Positions 26,093-35,580 of a stretch of 46,111 nucleotides of DNA are shown piece by piece; positions within the stretch are counted from its first letter, which is position 1, and every line of letters begins with the position of its first letter. The notes beneath the pieces were generated by a model. The model was not told where the DNA came from. It ran no database searches and saw only the letters and a list, made by a program, of their open reading frames with translations. The position numbers were made by a program, and so were the translations under genes. This DNA is from a virus. The DNA is taken from positions 1 through 46,111 of IMG/VR virus record IMGVR_UViG_3300025759_000164. The stretch is one strand, 5' to 3'.

Positions 26093-27694
26093 TTAGTAAA
26101 TATAATTTAATTCCAGTTCACTAAACTGGAAGGCAGTTTTTTGTACCGTAGCCCCTTCTGGGCCATCTACTCCATTATCATAGTTAAAGTCACAAAGGAA
26201 AGAACTATATAATTGATAAGTACCTACTGCTAAAGTGGCAGGTTCTACTGCATCATATATATGTGTAGATGCGGCTGATGTAGATCCTGATACTGTAAGT
26301 GTGAGAGGTGTAGTTATTGGAATGCCTCCTATTGAATTAAAATGAGTCTTAGCTTCTATAGTAGTTTCATCCCAATGAGCTTCTTGGAAATAGCATCTGA
26401 ATAATAAGTCAATATTATAATTAGCAGCTTCTTCCTGTTTTGTAAAGCTATCTATTAAATGTAATATAGTAAAGTCATAACCAGATGCTTCAAATCCTCT
26501 AGATGTAAAGGCATGTCCCAAATCTGTAGTACCATTTAAATCATATCTATTTAAAGTAGTAGGTACAGTTCCAAAAGGAGCTACTGTATAAGTAGTTTCT
26601 ATTTGGGTAGGCGTAACAGTAGTAGTAGTTAAAGGAATTGCTGTAGCTGGTATTTCAGTTGCTACACTTACAGTATGTGTTGCAAAAACTGGAGATACAA
26701 GTGTATTTCCTGTCTGTAATACATACCTCAAAATACCTGGCGTTGTTCCATTATCGTATAATGAATAAGCAGCTCCTAACATAGCTCCAACTACTCTGTT
26801 TACAGTAGTAGTGCCGGTCTCTACATCACAGTTAGGTTTCTCAATTGAAAATTCAAAGATTAATTGTGTAGCATCTGTGTCTTCATTGGAATTGTATGTG
26901 TATCCATTATCTATAGCCCATTGTTCTTTGTCAAACGTAAAGCTAATTCCCATATTAAGATTAGCAGCATTTAAAACAATAGCAGATAAATACTGATCAA
27001 AATTATTCCAATTTGTAGCATCTATTTGATTTCCTACTAGTGTAATATCTCCAGGACTTGTTTCTATTTCTGCTACTAAAGTAGTATCAGGTAAAGTAAC
27101 TTTAATTCTATAAATAGAATCTTCTGGAAATGGAGACGTTAAGGTAAAGTCAAATATATCAGTCTGACTATTGTAAGCATTTGCTATAGTAATAGATTCA
27201 GGACATAATCCCACACAATCTACAACATTTAAGGTAATCAATTGCCCATTAAAACAAGGGTCAAACTGACTAAATTGAAATAGATATGTACCTACTATAG
27301 TAGGCGTGAATACATCTGAACCTACAAACTCTGGCGTTAAGATAGGATGAACAATACCTTCTGTAAGAGTAGGGTTACTATCTAACCAAATCTGCATAAC
27401 ATCTGCTTCTTCATTTTGGCAGACATTTATAACAGGAGCTTCTCCAAACGTTCTACATCCTGGAATAGCATTACAATCCTCATCAAATAACTCATCTATA
27501 ACTTCTTCTAACGTGCCACACCTAGTTACTACACATTCATCTTGAACAAGTTCTACACATCCATCAGAACAATACTCCACTACCTCACATCCATCTAATG
27601 GTATAGCTGTAGTAGAGATAGTATCTGGACATGTACAACATGTAGTACATTCATTACAGGTAGTACATTCTATAGTTTTAGTGCAATTACACAT
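26093..27694 (-). CDS. Cys-rich virion surface/fibre protein with Ig-like features
   Basis: A 533-residue protein. The first 22 residues hold eight cysteines (2, 4, 10, 13, 16, 19, 20, 22), and several Cys pairs follow to about residue 115. Residues ~90-155 (PEFVGSDVFTPTIVGTYLFQ) look like an Ig-like beta-sandwich. The rest is Thr/Ile/Asn-rich and beta, typical of exposed phage fibres or decoration proteins, with low charge. There is no signal peptide. It lies 19 nt after the helical-repeat fibre-like gene and ends just before the tRNA island. Attachment or head-fibre function is inferred from composition and position. Confidence 0.65.
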   Translation of the reverse strand: MCNCTKTIECTTCNECTTCCTCPDTISTTAIPLDGCEVVEYCSDGCVELVQDECVVTRCGTLEEVIDELFDEDCNAIPGCRTFGEAPVINVCQNEEADVMQIWLDSNPTLTEGIVHPILTPEFVGSDVFTPTIVGTYLFQFSQFDPCFNGQLITLNVVDCVGLCPESITIANAYNSQTDIFDFTLTSPFPEDSIYRIKVTLPDTTLVAEIETSPGDITLVGNQIDATNWNNFDQYLSAIVLNAANLNMGISFTFDKEQWAIDNGYTYNSNEDTDATQLIFEFSIEKPNCDVETGTTTVNRVVGAMLGAAYSLYDNGTTPGILRYVLQTGNTLVSPVFATHTVSVATEIPATAIPLTTTTVTPTQIETTYTVAPFGTVPTTLNRYDLNGTTDLGHAFTSRGFEASGYDFTILHLIDSFTKQEEAANYNIDLLFRCYFQEAHWDETTIEAKTHFNSIGGIPITTPLTLTVSGSTSAASTHIYDAVEPATLAVGTYQLYSSFLCDFNYDNGVDGPEGATVQKTAFQFSELELNYIY

Positions 27695-27713
27695 TTAGTT
27701 TTATTTTAAAGCA

Positions 27714-28232
27714 TTAAGGACAACAGTTAATAGCTGCAATATCAGCTTCTGCCTGTGTTAATCTATTCTCTAAATCAGCAATTAAATCACAATTAGTCTG
27801 AACCTGTACTGATAAATCTATTACTCTAGATACTAGGGCTTGTATGATCTCTTCATTAGTTGCTCCTGTAGGAACAATAGGATTTAATTCACCGCAGGCC
27901 CAGGTAGAACCTAGTGCTAAATTAACAGTAGATAAATCTAAAGGGGTAGAAGGTTCAATATACGCTTCTGTGAGTACACATACCTGATCAACTAAGGCTT
28001 GAATTACACTGTCATATGTTTGAGATGCTGTTAAACATCCCAAATCAAAATTAGGTGTACCACATACCTTATCAATTAGAGCTTGTAATAATGGGTTCAA
28101 GCCACCACATGTCAAATCTATTGTAGGTAGGCATTGTAGATCTACATCCAGATCCACAAGCTGATTCACACTCACAGGATTGCTGAACAGCGCACTTGAT
28201 GAAATCTTGTTTGAGTTGTTTAAGGTTGCCAT
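27714..28232 (-). CDS. Fibre-like virion protein with helical repeats
   Basis: A 172-residue acidic protein with three related repeats: LNPLLQALIDKVC near residue 46, YDSVIQALVDQVC near 73 and NEEIIQALVSRVI near 126. A C-terminal coiled-coil-like segment (NCDLIADLENRLTQAEADIAAINCC) follows. Such I/V-x-x-L-V-D-x-x-C repeats occur in trimeric fibre-type proteins of Bacteroidota phages. Its first ~53 codons overlap another open frame (28072-28293), and the codons there are unusually rich in GTG, CTG and GCG for this genome, which fits two-frame constraint. A fibre role is inferred. Confidence 0.7.
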   Translation of the reverse strand: MATLNNSNKISSSALFSNPVSVNQLVDLDVDLQCLPTIDLTCGGLNPLLQALIDKVCGTPNFDLGCLTASQTYDSVIQALVDQVCVLTEAYIEPSTPLDLSTVNLALGSTWACGELNPIVPTGATNEEIIQALVSRVIDLSVQVQTNCDLIADLENRLTQAEADIAAINCCP

Positions 28233-28293
28233 ATTTATTCTTTACACCGTAATACTCAGCTATAATAGCTTTAGAGTGATTTAAATAATTCAT
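28072..28293 (-). CDS. Small Cys-rich ORF overlapping the fibre-like gene
   Basis: A 73-residue ORF whose start overlaps the end of the upstream gene by 23 nt and whose last ~53 codons overlap the fibre-like gene in another frame. The non-overlapping start (MNYLNHSKAIIAEYYGVKNK) looks protein-like, and the overlapped part is Cys-rich (CAVQQSCECESACGSGC). If real, it is a genuine dual-coding arrangement; otherwise it is a chance frame. Moderate evidence only. Confidence 0.4.
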   Translation of the reverse strand: MNYLNHSKAIIAEYYGVKNKYGNLKQLKQDFIKCAVQQSCECESACGSGCRSTMPTYNRFDMWWLEPIITSSN

Positions 28294-28492
28294 CTATCTT
28301 AGTATTAAACCTATTGCAATCTGCATTATAAATATTAATCTGACTAGTCAAATATGGATCAGTTACCTGAAGAGCTAATCGCTGTAATTCTTCTAGTGTA
28401 TATTTACACTCTTGATATTTTCTACTTTTAACCTTTCGTACAAGATTTCTAGTAGAAGGAGACTGTCTCTTTAGCATACATGGTAAACACAT
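28271..28492 (-). CDS. Small basic Cys-containing protein
   Basis: A 73-residue protein with an N-terminal MCLPCML motif (CxxC), a basic Ser/Arg/Lys stretch (RQSPSTRNLVRKVKSRK) and a helical C-terminal part with two further Cys (K-Y-Q-E-C, N-A-D-C). Short CxxC-led proteins next to the fibre genes are common in this phage group, but I know no function. It lies 1 nt after the 152-residue gene. Confidence 0.6.
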   Translation of the reverse strand: MCLPCMLKRQSPSTRNLVRKVKSRKYQECKYTLEELQRLALQVTDPYLTSQINIYNADCNRFNTKIDELFKSL

Positions 28493-28493
28493 A

Positions 28494-28952
28494 CTAACAA
28501 GTTTTTAATTTTATAATACCCTGTCTTACTATGTTAAGTAATTCAGTTGCTTTATTAGGACATTCGGATACTACGCCTTGTGCTATATCTAAAGTATATA
28601 ATAACTCAGTAAGTTCTTCTATATCTTTATCATCACAAATTAATTTTTTAATGTCTTCGCGTTCCTTACATACTTGTAAGTAACAACTCTCTACTTCAGT
28701 GTCTTCATTTGGACAAATAGATTGAACAAATTTATAGATACCAGATGGTAAAGATGAAAACTTAATTAATTCAGGTCTAATTAAAGTAGTAGCACTTTGG
28801 TTGTATTGTAGATTCACATACTGATTCAAATCAGGAGGAAATACTCTTAATACTGGATTAGTAATATCTCCTTCATATTTAGAAGTATCTAAAACTGCTA
28901 TAATATTACAGTCACATTGTTCCAATATAGTATAGGTTAATTCACTAGCCAT
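28494..28952 (-). CDS. Small connector/tail-completion-type protein
   Basis: A 152-residue protein with a beta-rich N-terminal half (TYTILEQCDCNIIAVLDTSKY, then LRVFPPDLNQYVNLQY) and a helical C-terminal half containing Cys. Its start ATG overlaps the last base of the preceding gene. Order (adaptor-like gene, then this small protein) is compatible with ring or tail-completion proteins of crAss001, but the match is by position only. Confidence 0.6.
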   Translation of the reverse strand: MASELTYTILEQCDCNIIAVLDTSKYEGDITNPVLRVFPPDLNQYVNLQYNQSATTLIRPELIKFSSLPSGIYKFVQSICPNEDTEVESCYLQVCKEREDIKKLICDDKDIEELTELLYTLDIAQGVVSECPNKATELLNIVRQGIIKLKTC

Positions 28953-29590
28953 TAGTTAAATTGTTGAATGTGATTCATAATAGTCTGATATCTTGGATTA
29001 GACGTATCGCCAGATACTAGTAATGCAGTAAGGTCTATTACTTCTTCTAAATTAGTTTTAGTAAGTTCAGGATCAATATTAGAACCTCCTACATCTTCCA
29101 TATCAACTACCACGGGACATCTGTAATAAATTAAAGTAATAGTAGAGCAATCAAAATCTGCATAAAAATGTAACGTATTTCCTTTTAATGTAAAAAAGGT
29201 TTCTGCCCATTCAAATGAAGGACGTTGAAGATCATCTTGTAATAATCTACCAGCATTACCTTCCTCTCTTGGGTAGGCATGAACAACTTGTTCACAATCC
29301 TTACTACATTCCCCATATACTCTAGAATACCTAAAGTAATCCGTAGGTAAGTTTAATACTAAACTATCTCCTACTTTTTGAGCTCCGTTACTAAAAGTTT
29401 CAATAAATGGTTGAATTTCTTCTTGACGTACTTGATTAGCTTCCGCTACTTTTATACGTTCTTCTAACCAATGTAATTGTACTTTATTAAATGCATTAAT
29501 AAAAGCTCTCTCACTAACATGTTGATTCACATTAGTATTTAACTCATTTACTCTGTCTAATACTGTTTGGTATGTTTCTTTTATAGTCAT
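28952..29590 (-). CDS. Head-tail adaptor/ring-type protein
   Basis: A 212-residue protein. The N-terminal ~65 residues are helical (TYQTVLDRVNELNTNVNQHV), followed by a beta-rich core (DSLVLNLPTDYFRYSRVYG and LKGNTLHFYADFDCSTITLI) and a final helix. This layout fits small connector proteins below a portal. It is the first gene after the strong terminator, whose T-run ends 3 nt before this ATG, leaving no room for a separate promoter between them. Expression probably depends on read-through. The ring assignment is inferred. Confidence 0.65.
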   Translation of the reverse strand: MTIKETYQTVLDRVNELNTNVNQHVSERAFINAFNKVQLHWLEERIKVAEANQVRQEEIQPFIETFSNGAQKVGDSLVLNLPTDYFRYSRVYGECSKDCEQVVHAYPREEGNAGRLLQDDLQRPSFEWAETFFTLKGNTLHFYADFDCSTITLIYYRCPVVVDMEDVGGSNIDPELTKTNLEEVIDLTALLVSGDTSNPRYQTIMNHIQQFN

Positions 29591-29592
29591 AA

Positions 29593-29628
29593 TAAAAAAA
29601 AGGGCAGGCAGAAATGCCTACCCCTTTA
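29593..29628 (-). terminator. Strong terminator abutting the next start codon
   Basis: On the minus strand AAAGGGGTAGGCA / TGCCTGCCCTTTT forms a ~13-bp stem with a TTTC loop, then eight T (29594-29601) and ATT before the ATG at 29590. It closes the capsid unit downstream of the 711-residue virion gene. Confidence 0.88.
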
Positions 29629-29648
29629 AAACAAAAAATTAAACAAGC

Positions 29649-31784
29649 TTATAACAATTTTACGCTACCTTGACTCAATAGAGTCTTATTGAAGAAATCT
29701 TTCAATTCCTCCATAAAAGTAACATTATCTTTCTCCACAAAAATCTTAATACACTCTCTAGTATGAGAGGTTGAATTGTGGACTCTATTTCTGTTAGAGT
29801 TATGGAATAATGTAAGGTGATTGTAGAATTTATCAGGTCTAGCTGTATACTCAAAACCACTACGTTGAGACATTAGATTTCCTAATTCCTCTTTAGGGTT
29901 ATAGTATGAATACAACTCATAGCCTCTAGAAACTACTTCATCACGATTTACATATCGTCCATCTCCTTGTACTGTACGTCCTTCTTGAACAACTGTCCAA
30001 TCAATATTGATAGGAGCACATAATGTATTGACATCTGGATTGTTTGAATTAGGTACTAAGCTAATTTCTAATGTGATAGGTTCTCTTTCGATATTATCAT
30101 CAATTGCAAAAGTACATTCCAAAATTTCAGAGTCAATTAAACCTCCTGTAAATTTAACACCTGCTCTACAATCTTCAGTAGTTGTAACTGGTGCAACAGG
30201 ACATCCATCTCCATCTACTGTCCAACCTTCACATGCACACATAGTCCATGTTGCAGTTTTAAATGTAGGGAGTTTATCAAATTTAGCGCCATCTTTACCA
30301 TACGTATCACACCCATCTTCCAAACATGCATTGTTTCTTTGAGTAACAGTGTACTCAGTAATACAGTTATTAGTAGATGTAATAGCAATACTGTCTAAGT
30401 TGACATTTTCGACATCACCTAATTCAGCTTGAATTTCAGCTAAGAAATCATTACCACATTCATCATCAGCAATGATCATACACATGGTACGCTCAATCTT
30501 ATATTTGTCGTCTTTAGCACACCATTCGACAGTTGAAGAACCTGAACAGTATCCAGCAGTTTGACCTAAGCTTACCCATTGCAAATTAGCAATAGTAGTA
30601 GGATCTGGAATTGCAACACTAGTTACTACTTGAATAGTAACAGTACTACCTTCAGATGCGATAAACTGAGCAGAATTGACTACATAATCAGGAATACTTA
30701 AAGCTACTGCGAGTGCTTCAGTATTACCTACCCAATCATCAGTATTGTCTTCATTAAGAACACTTACTACATATTTAAAACCAGCAGGAACTTTTGTGAA
30801 GCCAGCAGGGCAATCAGGACACTCATCACATTCTAATGCTTTCACATTAGTCATGGTAAAGTCAGCAGGTGCATTAGCTACTGTTGCATTTGTAATTGCG
30901 GTAGCTACAGTAGCTTCCCATGTAGCAAGTGCAGCATCATAGTCGTTAGTACCTGGAGTCTCAGCATCCAAAAGTGCTTTATCAGCATCAACTAATGCTT
31001 GATCTTCTTCTGAAAAAGGATTCTCAATACATACTTCATAAGTACTGTAAGGGTTATCTCTTTTTACACGGAAGACATCAGCAGTAGGATATTGTGCCTG
31101 TACTGAAGCCATTGCTCTTGAAGAACCATCATCACATACCTCTAATTGATAAGTCTTAAAGTAGATTTTATCAAAAGGTGCAAGTACTGGACAACAAGAA
31201 AGAACTTTCTCTGCTTTAAAATAATTCTTAGTATAGAAAGGCCCATCTTGGATAGCTTCGATAATTGCATCCGCAATAGTCTCTGCTTTAGTTTCCGCAG
31301 TACAATCTTCACAACATGGTAAAGTGAAAGGAACCAATTGACTCAAGTTACGATTAAAAGTATTACGCACTACTTCACTTCTTACAGTGATATCCAATGC
31401 ATAATCTTCACCACACGTCAAATCTAAATTCTTACAATCACTTAATCCATCATAACCTAGATAGGCAACAAATGGTTGTTGTACATCAGACGCACTATCA
31501 AATACATGTACTTTATCAATCAAATTGATAGGTAGAGATCTAATAGGTAGTTTAGTACCAAATTGATCTGGGAACATTGAATTACTCATCCCTTTAGAAG
31601 GAGACTTGTAAACAATCTCATATGTTTTATCTGGAGCAAAAGAAGCCACATCTACAGATAAACCTGTATCACAATCAAATACCCCAATTTCAAAGGGCTT
31701 CAATTCATGCGCTCTTTTACCAGCCCCTACGATACTCTGTGGGAGCATCACTGTAGGCAAGCTTCTGTTAAAACTAGTATTCAT
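29649..31784 (-). CDS. Large Cys-rich virion protein downstream of the capsid gene
   Basis: A 711-residue protein of beta-rich, low-charge composition with recurrent Cys groups (CCEDC, ECDECPDC, CACEGW) and an Ala-rich helical stretch near residues 265-305. There is no signal peptide. It follows the 278-residue gene by 17 nt in the MCP unit and is followed by a strong terminator. In crAss-like phages genes at this place encode abundant virion proteins (auxiliary capsid or fibre), so a capsid-surface role is likely, though I cannot name the exact homologue. Confidence 0.7.
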   Translation of the reverse strand: MNTSFNRSLPTVMLPQSIVGAGKRAHELKPFEIGVFDCDTGLSVDVASFAPDKTYEIVYKSPSKGMSNSMFPDQFGTKLPIRSLPINLIDKVHVFDSASDVQQPFVAYLGYDGLSDCKNLDLTCGEDYALDITVRSEVVRNTFNRNLSQLVPFTLPCCEDCTAETKAETIADAIIEAIQDGPFYTKNYFKAEKVLSCCPVLAPFDKIYFKTYQLEVCDDGSSRAMASVQAQYPTADVFRVKRDNPYSTYEVCIENPFSEEDQALVDADKALLDAETPGTNDYDAALATWEATVATAITNATVANAPADFTMTNVKALECDECPDCPAGFTKVPAGFKYVVSVLNEDNTDDWVGNTEALAVALSIPDYVVNSAQFIASEGSTVTIQVVTSVAIPDPTTIANLQWVSLGQTAGYCSGSSTVEWCAKDDKYKIERTMCMIIADDECGNDFLAEIQAELGDVENVNLDSIAITSTNNCITEYTVTQRNNACLEDGCDTYGKDGAKFDKLPTFKTATWTMCACEGWTVDGDGCPVAPVTTTEDCRAGVKFTGGLIDSEILECTFAIDDNIEREPITLEISLVPNSNNPDVNTLCAPINIDWTVVQEGRTVQGDGRYVNRDEVVSRGYELYSYYNPKEELGNLMSQRSGFEYTARPDKFYNHLTLFHNSNRNRVHNSTSHTRECIKIFVEKDNVTFMEELKDFFNKTLLSQGSVKLL

Positions 31785-31801
31785 CTTTTATATTTAAAAG
31801 G

Positions 31802-32638
31802 TTATTTATTCATAAGTTGATACCTTATACTATAAGGCTTATCACTTTTTCCACCTGCTCCAATCTCCTCTTGATTACTAGGTTGCATTAAATACATAAT
31901 AGATTGTTTGGAAGTCTTTCCATATTCAGTACCTGTTAAAGGATTATGAAATTTTCCATCAGCATTCTTGCGAATAATATTTTTACGTAATGCCTCATTA
32001 AAATCGACTGTAACATATAACTCATCTTTAGGTAAGTCACAGGCGTTATTAAATTGACGAATAGCTTCATTAGACCCTTTGATAATTTTACCATCTAAGA
32101 ATTGACGTATTTTAGTATACGCATCATCTAAGGTGGAAATCTTGATTGAACCTGGCAATAGAAACTTTGCAATACCTATACAATACTTAGTAGATTGTTT
32201 AACCTGTATCAATTTAGCAATAGCTAAATCTCTCTTTTCATATAAGGTTGCTTCTAATTCAGTTTCCTTAGATTCATCTGTCAACATAAAATCTGATGTG
32301 CTATCACCGCTTATAATATCATTAAAATTACCTAGCGATTTCAAAGCTTGGAACGCTCTTACTTTTAAGAGGTCAGGTGGATTTTCCATGTCTACAGGTT
32401 CCACATCATGTTTAATCTCAAAATTTATGTTCGACCAGAATTCTAAATCATTAGGATTTTCAAAGGATCTGCCATAATGAGCTTCAACACGTTCCTGTTC
32501 TTCTTTACTTAGACCATGATTAAATTTCTTTCGTCCAGCATCATAGAAAATTTCAAATCTTGATGTACAATTTTCAAATCTTCTCAATTTATGTCCAAGT
32601 TTTTCAGATGTTATAGGCGCTTGCTTAATCTTTTGCAT
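31802..32638 (-). CDS. Conserved-type protein encoded after the major capsid gene
   Basis: A 278-residue soluble, charged protein starting 5 nt after the MCP gene. It is predominantly helical with a C-terminal segment (GKFHNPLTGTEYGKTSKQSI) and no recognised motif. Its place between MCP and the large Cys-rich virion protein suggests a capsid-assembly or minor capsid role. No catalytic residues are apparent. Confidence 0.65.
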   Translation of the reverse strand: MQKIKQAPITSEKLGHKLRRFENCTSRFEIFYDAGRKKFNHGLSKEEQERVEAHYGRSFENPNDLEFWSNINFEIKHDVEPVDMENPPDLLKVRAFQALKSLGNFNDIISGDSTSDFMLTDESKETELEATLYEKRDLAIAKLIQVKQSTKYCIGIAKFLLPGSIKISTLDDAYTKIRQFLDGKIIKGSNEAIRQFNNACDLPKDELYVTVDFNEALRKNIIRKNADGKFHNPLTGTEYGKTSKQSIMYLMQPSNQEEIGAGGKSDKPYSIRYQLMNK

Positions 32639-32643
32639 AATTA

Positions 32644-34347
32644 TTATTTATAAAATCCATCATAGATAGGTGTACCTGTCAATGGATTAATTGGCTTAAT
32701 TAGTAATGATTTAGTAATATCCTTAACCCAGTATGCTTTGTTCTTTTTCTCCATGAACATTTGATATCCAGGGTGGTGACTAGCAGAGTTAAACATACCG
32801 TTGTTATAGGTAGGTGCTCCTAAGTAGTTCAATTTACCAGTAATAACTCGTTTTTGAACATCCCAGTCATGAGAACATACTAGCTCGCAAATATTATTTT
32901 GAGCATTTGAAGTAATATCTTCAATGATAATCATATAAGAAGACAATCTGTGTCCACCAATACCTCCTGCTACCGCTACCTTAGGATTGATTTGCTCATT
33001 CGCATCAGTAGGATCCAAACCTGGTACTAATTCCATTTGAATTTTACCATAGCCGTTTAGCATATTCCAAGAAGTAACTTGGATAGGATTGTATGTTACA
33101 CTTGTATTGTCTTTACCATAATTAGATAGTACATCTTTAGCATGGAATTGAACGCCCATTTCTCCTGGCAACTTACTCAATTGGTTACGTAACAAAGTGT
33201 ACATTCCAATACCTACTCTAATAGTAGTAGTGTAAGAACTTGCAAAAGGCTCTACTCGATCTTTAAGACGCTCTGCAATGATGTTTTCTAATTTAGCATA
33301 TGTGAAGTTGTATAAGTTGAAATTATACTGATTCCCCATATTCAATTGGTGGAACAAACCTACACTTCGATTAGCTTTAGTTTTTCCATCATAAGAAACT
33401 TGACCGCCTGCACCAAAAATAGCTTCAACTTCATGCAAATAGTTCAAGTAACCCATACCCAATGCTTCAATCTTAGGAATCCAAGCACGTTGTACAGTAT
33501 CATACTGCATTTGTTGCATAGCTTTAGACCCATACTCTTTAGTATACGCTTTAGCTAATTTACGAGGATCCTGTCCTGTCAAAGACATATCATGCCCTTT
33601 TGAACCAGGTTTAAATACATACATCTCAATAACCTCTCGGTGAGCATCCAATGATGCTAAACATTTTCTATTTACCATAGAGAATGCTGCCTTTCTAGTT
33701 ACTTCGTAATGTAATTGAGTATTAGTTTCTCCTACTGTTTGGAAGTACTCTCTCATTCCACCTGAGAATTGTGGAATTGAACTGTACATTTGAGAATATT
33801 CAGTGGCTACAGTAGTAATAGGGAAGAGTTTTGTGTTAGGCTTTAAGTATTGTTTTGGGAACCAACGATTAGCTGGGTCTACACCTGCATATTTTACAGT
33901 AAGAATCCATCCATCACCATCTTGGTAAATTTCATCCTCTGTAATTAATAGTTGCTCTGGTGAATGTTGATCAGCAGCAAGTACATATCCATTGTCATAC
34001 TTGTTTTGATTAACTTTAATTTGAAATTTCTCACCAGCAACACCTGGTTTTGAATGTGTAGATAAATCCTCTACAATATATAAAGGTTCATCGTGAATAG
34101 GATATCTCCACTTAAATAAACCATCGTCTACATAAACTCGCTGTGAGTTTACATTAAATGATCCATATAGGTAAGGCGCATTCAAAAAGCCTGAAGTTAC
34201 AAATGGTTCAATAATCCCCATGTCTGTAGCCTTCTTATTACCTTGATTCAAGTGCATTAGATGCGCGGAATCTAAGTGACTCTTATGATTGTGCTCAGTA
34301 GTTTGGAGATAAACTCCGTTATTCAATACTAAAGGTTGTATTTTCAT
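32644..34347 (-). CDS. Major capsid protein, crAss-like HK97 fold
   Basis: A 567-residue protein two genes after the portal. The C-terminal SASHHPGYQMFMEKKNKAYW and ITKSLLIKPINPLTGTPIY segments match what I recall of crAss-like MCPs, as do the NRSVGLFHQL and YTTTIRVGIGMYTLLRNQL regions. The family forms the icosahedral shell. The length is at the upper end for the family, leaving room for an N-terminal or surface insertion. There is 1 nt between it and the acidic assembly protein upstream. The start lacks a Shine-Dalgarno. Confident from motif memory plus gene order. Confidence 0.88.
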   Translation of the reverse strand: MKIQPLVLNNGVYLQTTEHNHKSHLDSAHLMHLNQGNKKATDMGIIEPFVTSGFLNAPYLYGSFNVNSQRVYVDDGLFKWRYPIHDEPLYIVEDLSTHSKPGVAGEKFQIKVNQNKYDNGYVLAADQHSPEQLLITEDEIYQDGDGWILTVKYAGVDPANRWFPKQYLKPNTKLFPITTVATEYSQMYSSIPQFSGGMREYFQTVGETNTQLHYEVTRKAAFSMVNRKCLASLDAHREVIEMYVFKPGSKGHDMSLTGQDPRKLAKAYTKEYGSKAMQQMQYDTVQRAWIPKIEALGMGYLNYLHEVEAIFGAGGQVSYDGKTKANRSVGLFHQLNMGNQYNFNLYNFTYAKLENIIAERLKDRVEPFASSYTTTIRVGIGMYTLLRNQLSKLPGEMGVQFHAKDVLSNYGKDNTSVTYNPIQVTSWNMLNGYGKIQMELVPGLDPTDANEQINPKVAVAGGIGGHRLSSYMIIIEDITSNAQNNICELVCSHDWDVQKRVITGKLNYLGAPTYNNGMFNSASHHPGYQMFMEKKNKAYWVKDITKSLLIKPINPLTGTPIYDGFYK

Positions 34348-34348
34348 C

Positions 34349-35518
34349 TTAGAATCTTATAGTGAAAGGCGCATCCTCCTCTTTACTCACGGGTCGTGAA
34401 CTTGTAGAACTCGTCTTTCTTTTATTTGAAAATTTAAATTGTTTAACTGCTTTTTCTGTTTCTTTAGTGATAACTCTTTTAGAGAGATGTTTATTCAATT
34501 CTTCTACACCATCCTTAAGTACAATAGCAGCTAATGCTACTCTTTCCAAAGCCTCTGGTTCTTTAGAATATTTATTATTCATGACCAGTGCTTCTAATGC
34601 ACCCATCTCTACTCTCTTTCCTTTAATATCTACTGGCACTTCATTATTCATTAGTGTAGTATATAAAAAAGAACTTAATTCCCTTGATAAAGGAATACCA
34701 CTTATTGCCCCTGAATTCAAAAGTTTAGTAGTTCTCTGATGTAATTCTGTCTGTCTTTGCACTTCAAAGTCAGCTATCTTACGAGCATGTTCTTCTTGTG
34801 CTTGAACTATAGACTGTGCTCTAGCATCCAATTTAGGCTTAAGAATCTCTGCTTCTCGTGTCAACTTATCTAATTGAATCAGATCCGCTACCTTCTCATT
34901 AATTTGAGTAGGTTTATAGCCTTCAGCTTTGTATGCTTCTCGAACTATTTCTTCTGCATTCTTGTCAGGCGTTAGGTTTGTAATCTTACCTGCATTTTGT
35001 ATCCCTTGAAGATAACTGATTAGCTCACTATCTTCCATGTTAGGATTCTGCAAATTCTGAATTACTGCCTTTTGTAAAGTAGTACTTAATTTGCCTACTA
35101 TTCTAGTTTGAGCTGCTTTAGCTCCTTCTAGTCTAGCTTCCTCTACAAGTTTGTTATCCCTAAATTTCAAAATTTCTTTAGCTGCATTAGCATCAATATT
35201 TTCTTGATCTATCTCCTCAGGAATTTCAGTAATCATCCCAAGTTGCGCTAAAGCATTCAATATTTCTGGAGCCTGCTCATCTGTAAGTTCCCATTTATCA
35301 GTATCAGTATTATCTTCTTCTACAGCAGCATCGGTGTCTACTTCTTCTGATGTATCTGTAGATAATTCCTCATCTGATTCTAAAGGCATTACTTCTTCTG
35401 AAGTATCTGTATCTTTTTCATCTGAGCTTAACTCTAAATTATCCTCTTCGCCTTCAGTCGTTTCCAAATTCTGAAAAGGATTATTGAAATCAATGTTTGC
35501 AAAACCTTCTAGTTGCAT
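34349..35518 (-). CDS. Acidic coiled-coil protein, probable scaffold/assembly protein
   Basis: A 389-residue protein between portal and MCP, the usual place of a scaffold. Residues about 1-80 are extremely acidic (Asp/Glu/Ser/Thr repeats such as TDTSEEV occurring twice). Residues 100-260 are helical with coiled-coil character (EAEILKPKLDARAQSIVQAQ), and the C-terminus is basic (KQFKFSNKRKTSSTSSR). An acidic helical body with a basic capsid-binding end is typical of phage scaffolds. No protease motif is seen. The role is inferred from build and position. Confidence 0.7.
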   Translation of the reverse strand: MQLEGFANIDFNNPFQNLETTEGEEDNLELSSDEKDTDTSEEVMPLESDEELSTDTSEEVDTDAAVEEDNTDTDKWELTDEQAPEILNALAQLGMITEIPEEIDQENIDANAAKEILKFRDNKLVEEARLEGAKAAQTRIVGKLSTTLQKAVIQNLQNPNMEDSELISYLQGIQNAGKITNLTPDKNAEEIVREAYKAEGYKPTQINEKVADLIQLDKLTREAEILKPKLDARAQSIVQAQEEHARKIADFEVQRQTELHQRTTKLLNSGAISGIPLSRELSSFLYTTLMNNEVPVDIKGKRVEMGALEALVMNNKYSKEPEALERVALAAIVLKDGVEELNKHLSKRVITKETEKAVKQFKFSNKRKTSSTSSRPVSKEEDAPFTIRF

Positions 35519-35580
35519 AAGCTTGTTTTAAAAATTTTATTATTTATAATTTAGAACAAATAGTTCACAATACCAAATTA

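Noticed and set aside
30007-30942. Plus-strand ORFs of 111 and 65 residues
   Set aside because: Antisense shadows of the 711-residue virion gene with no start signals or neighbours on that strand. The other plus-strand frames, for example 32133-32477 and 34362-34739, are rejected for the same reason.
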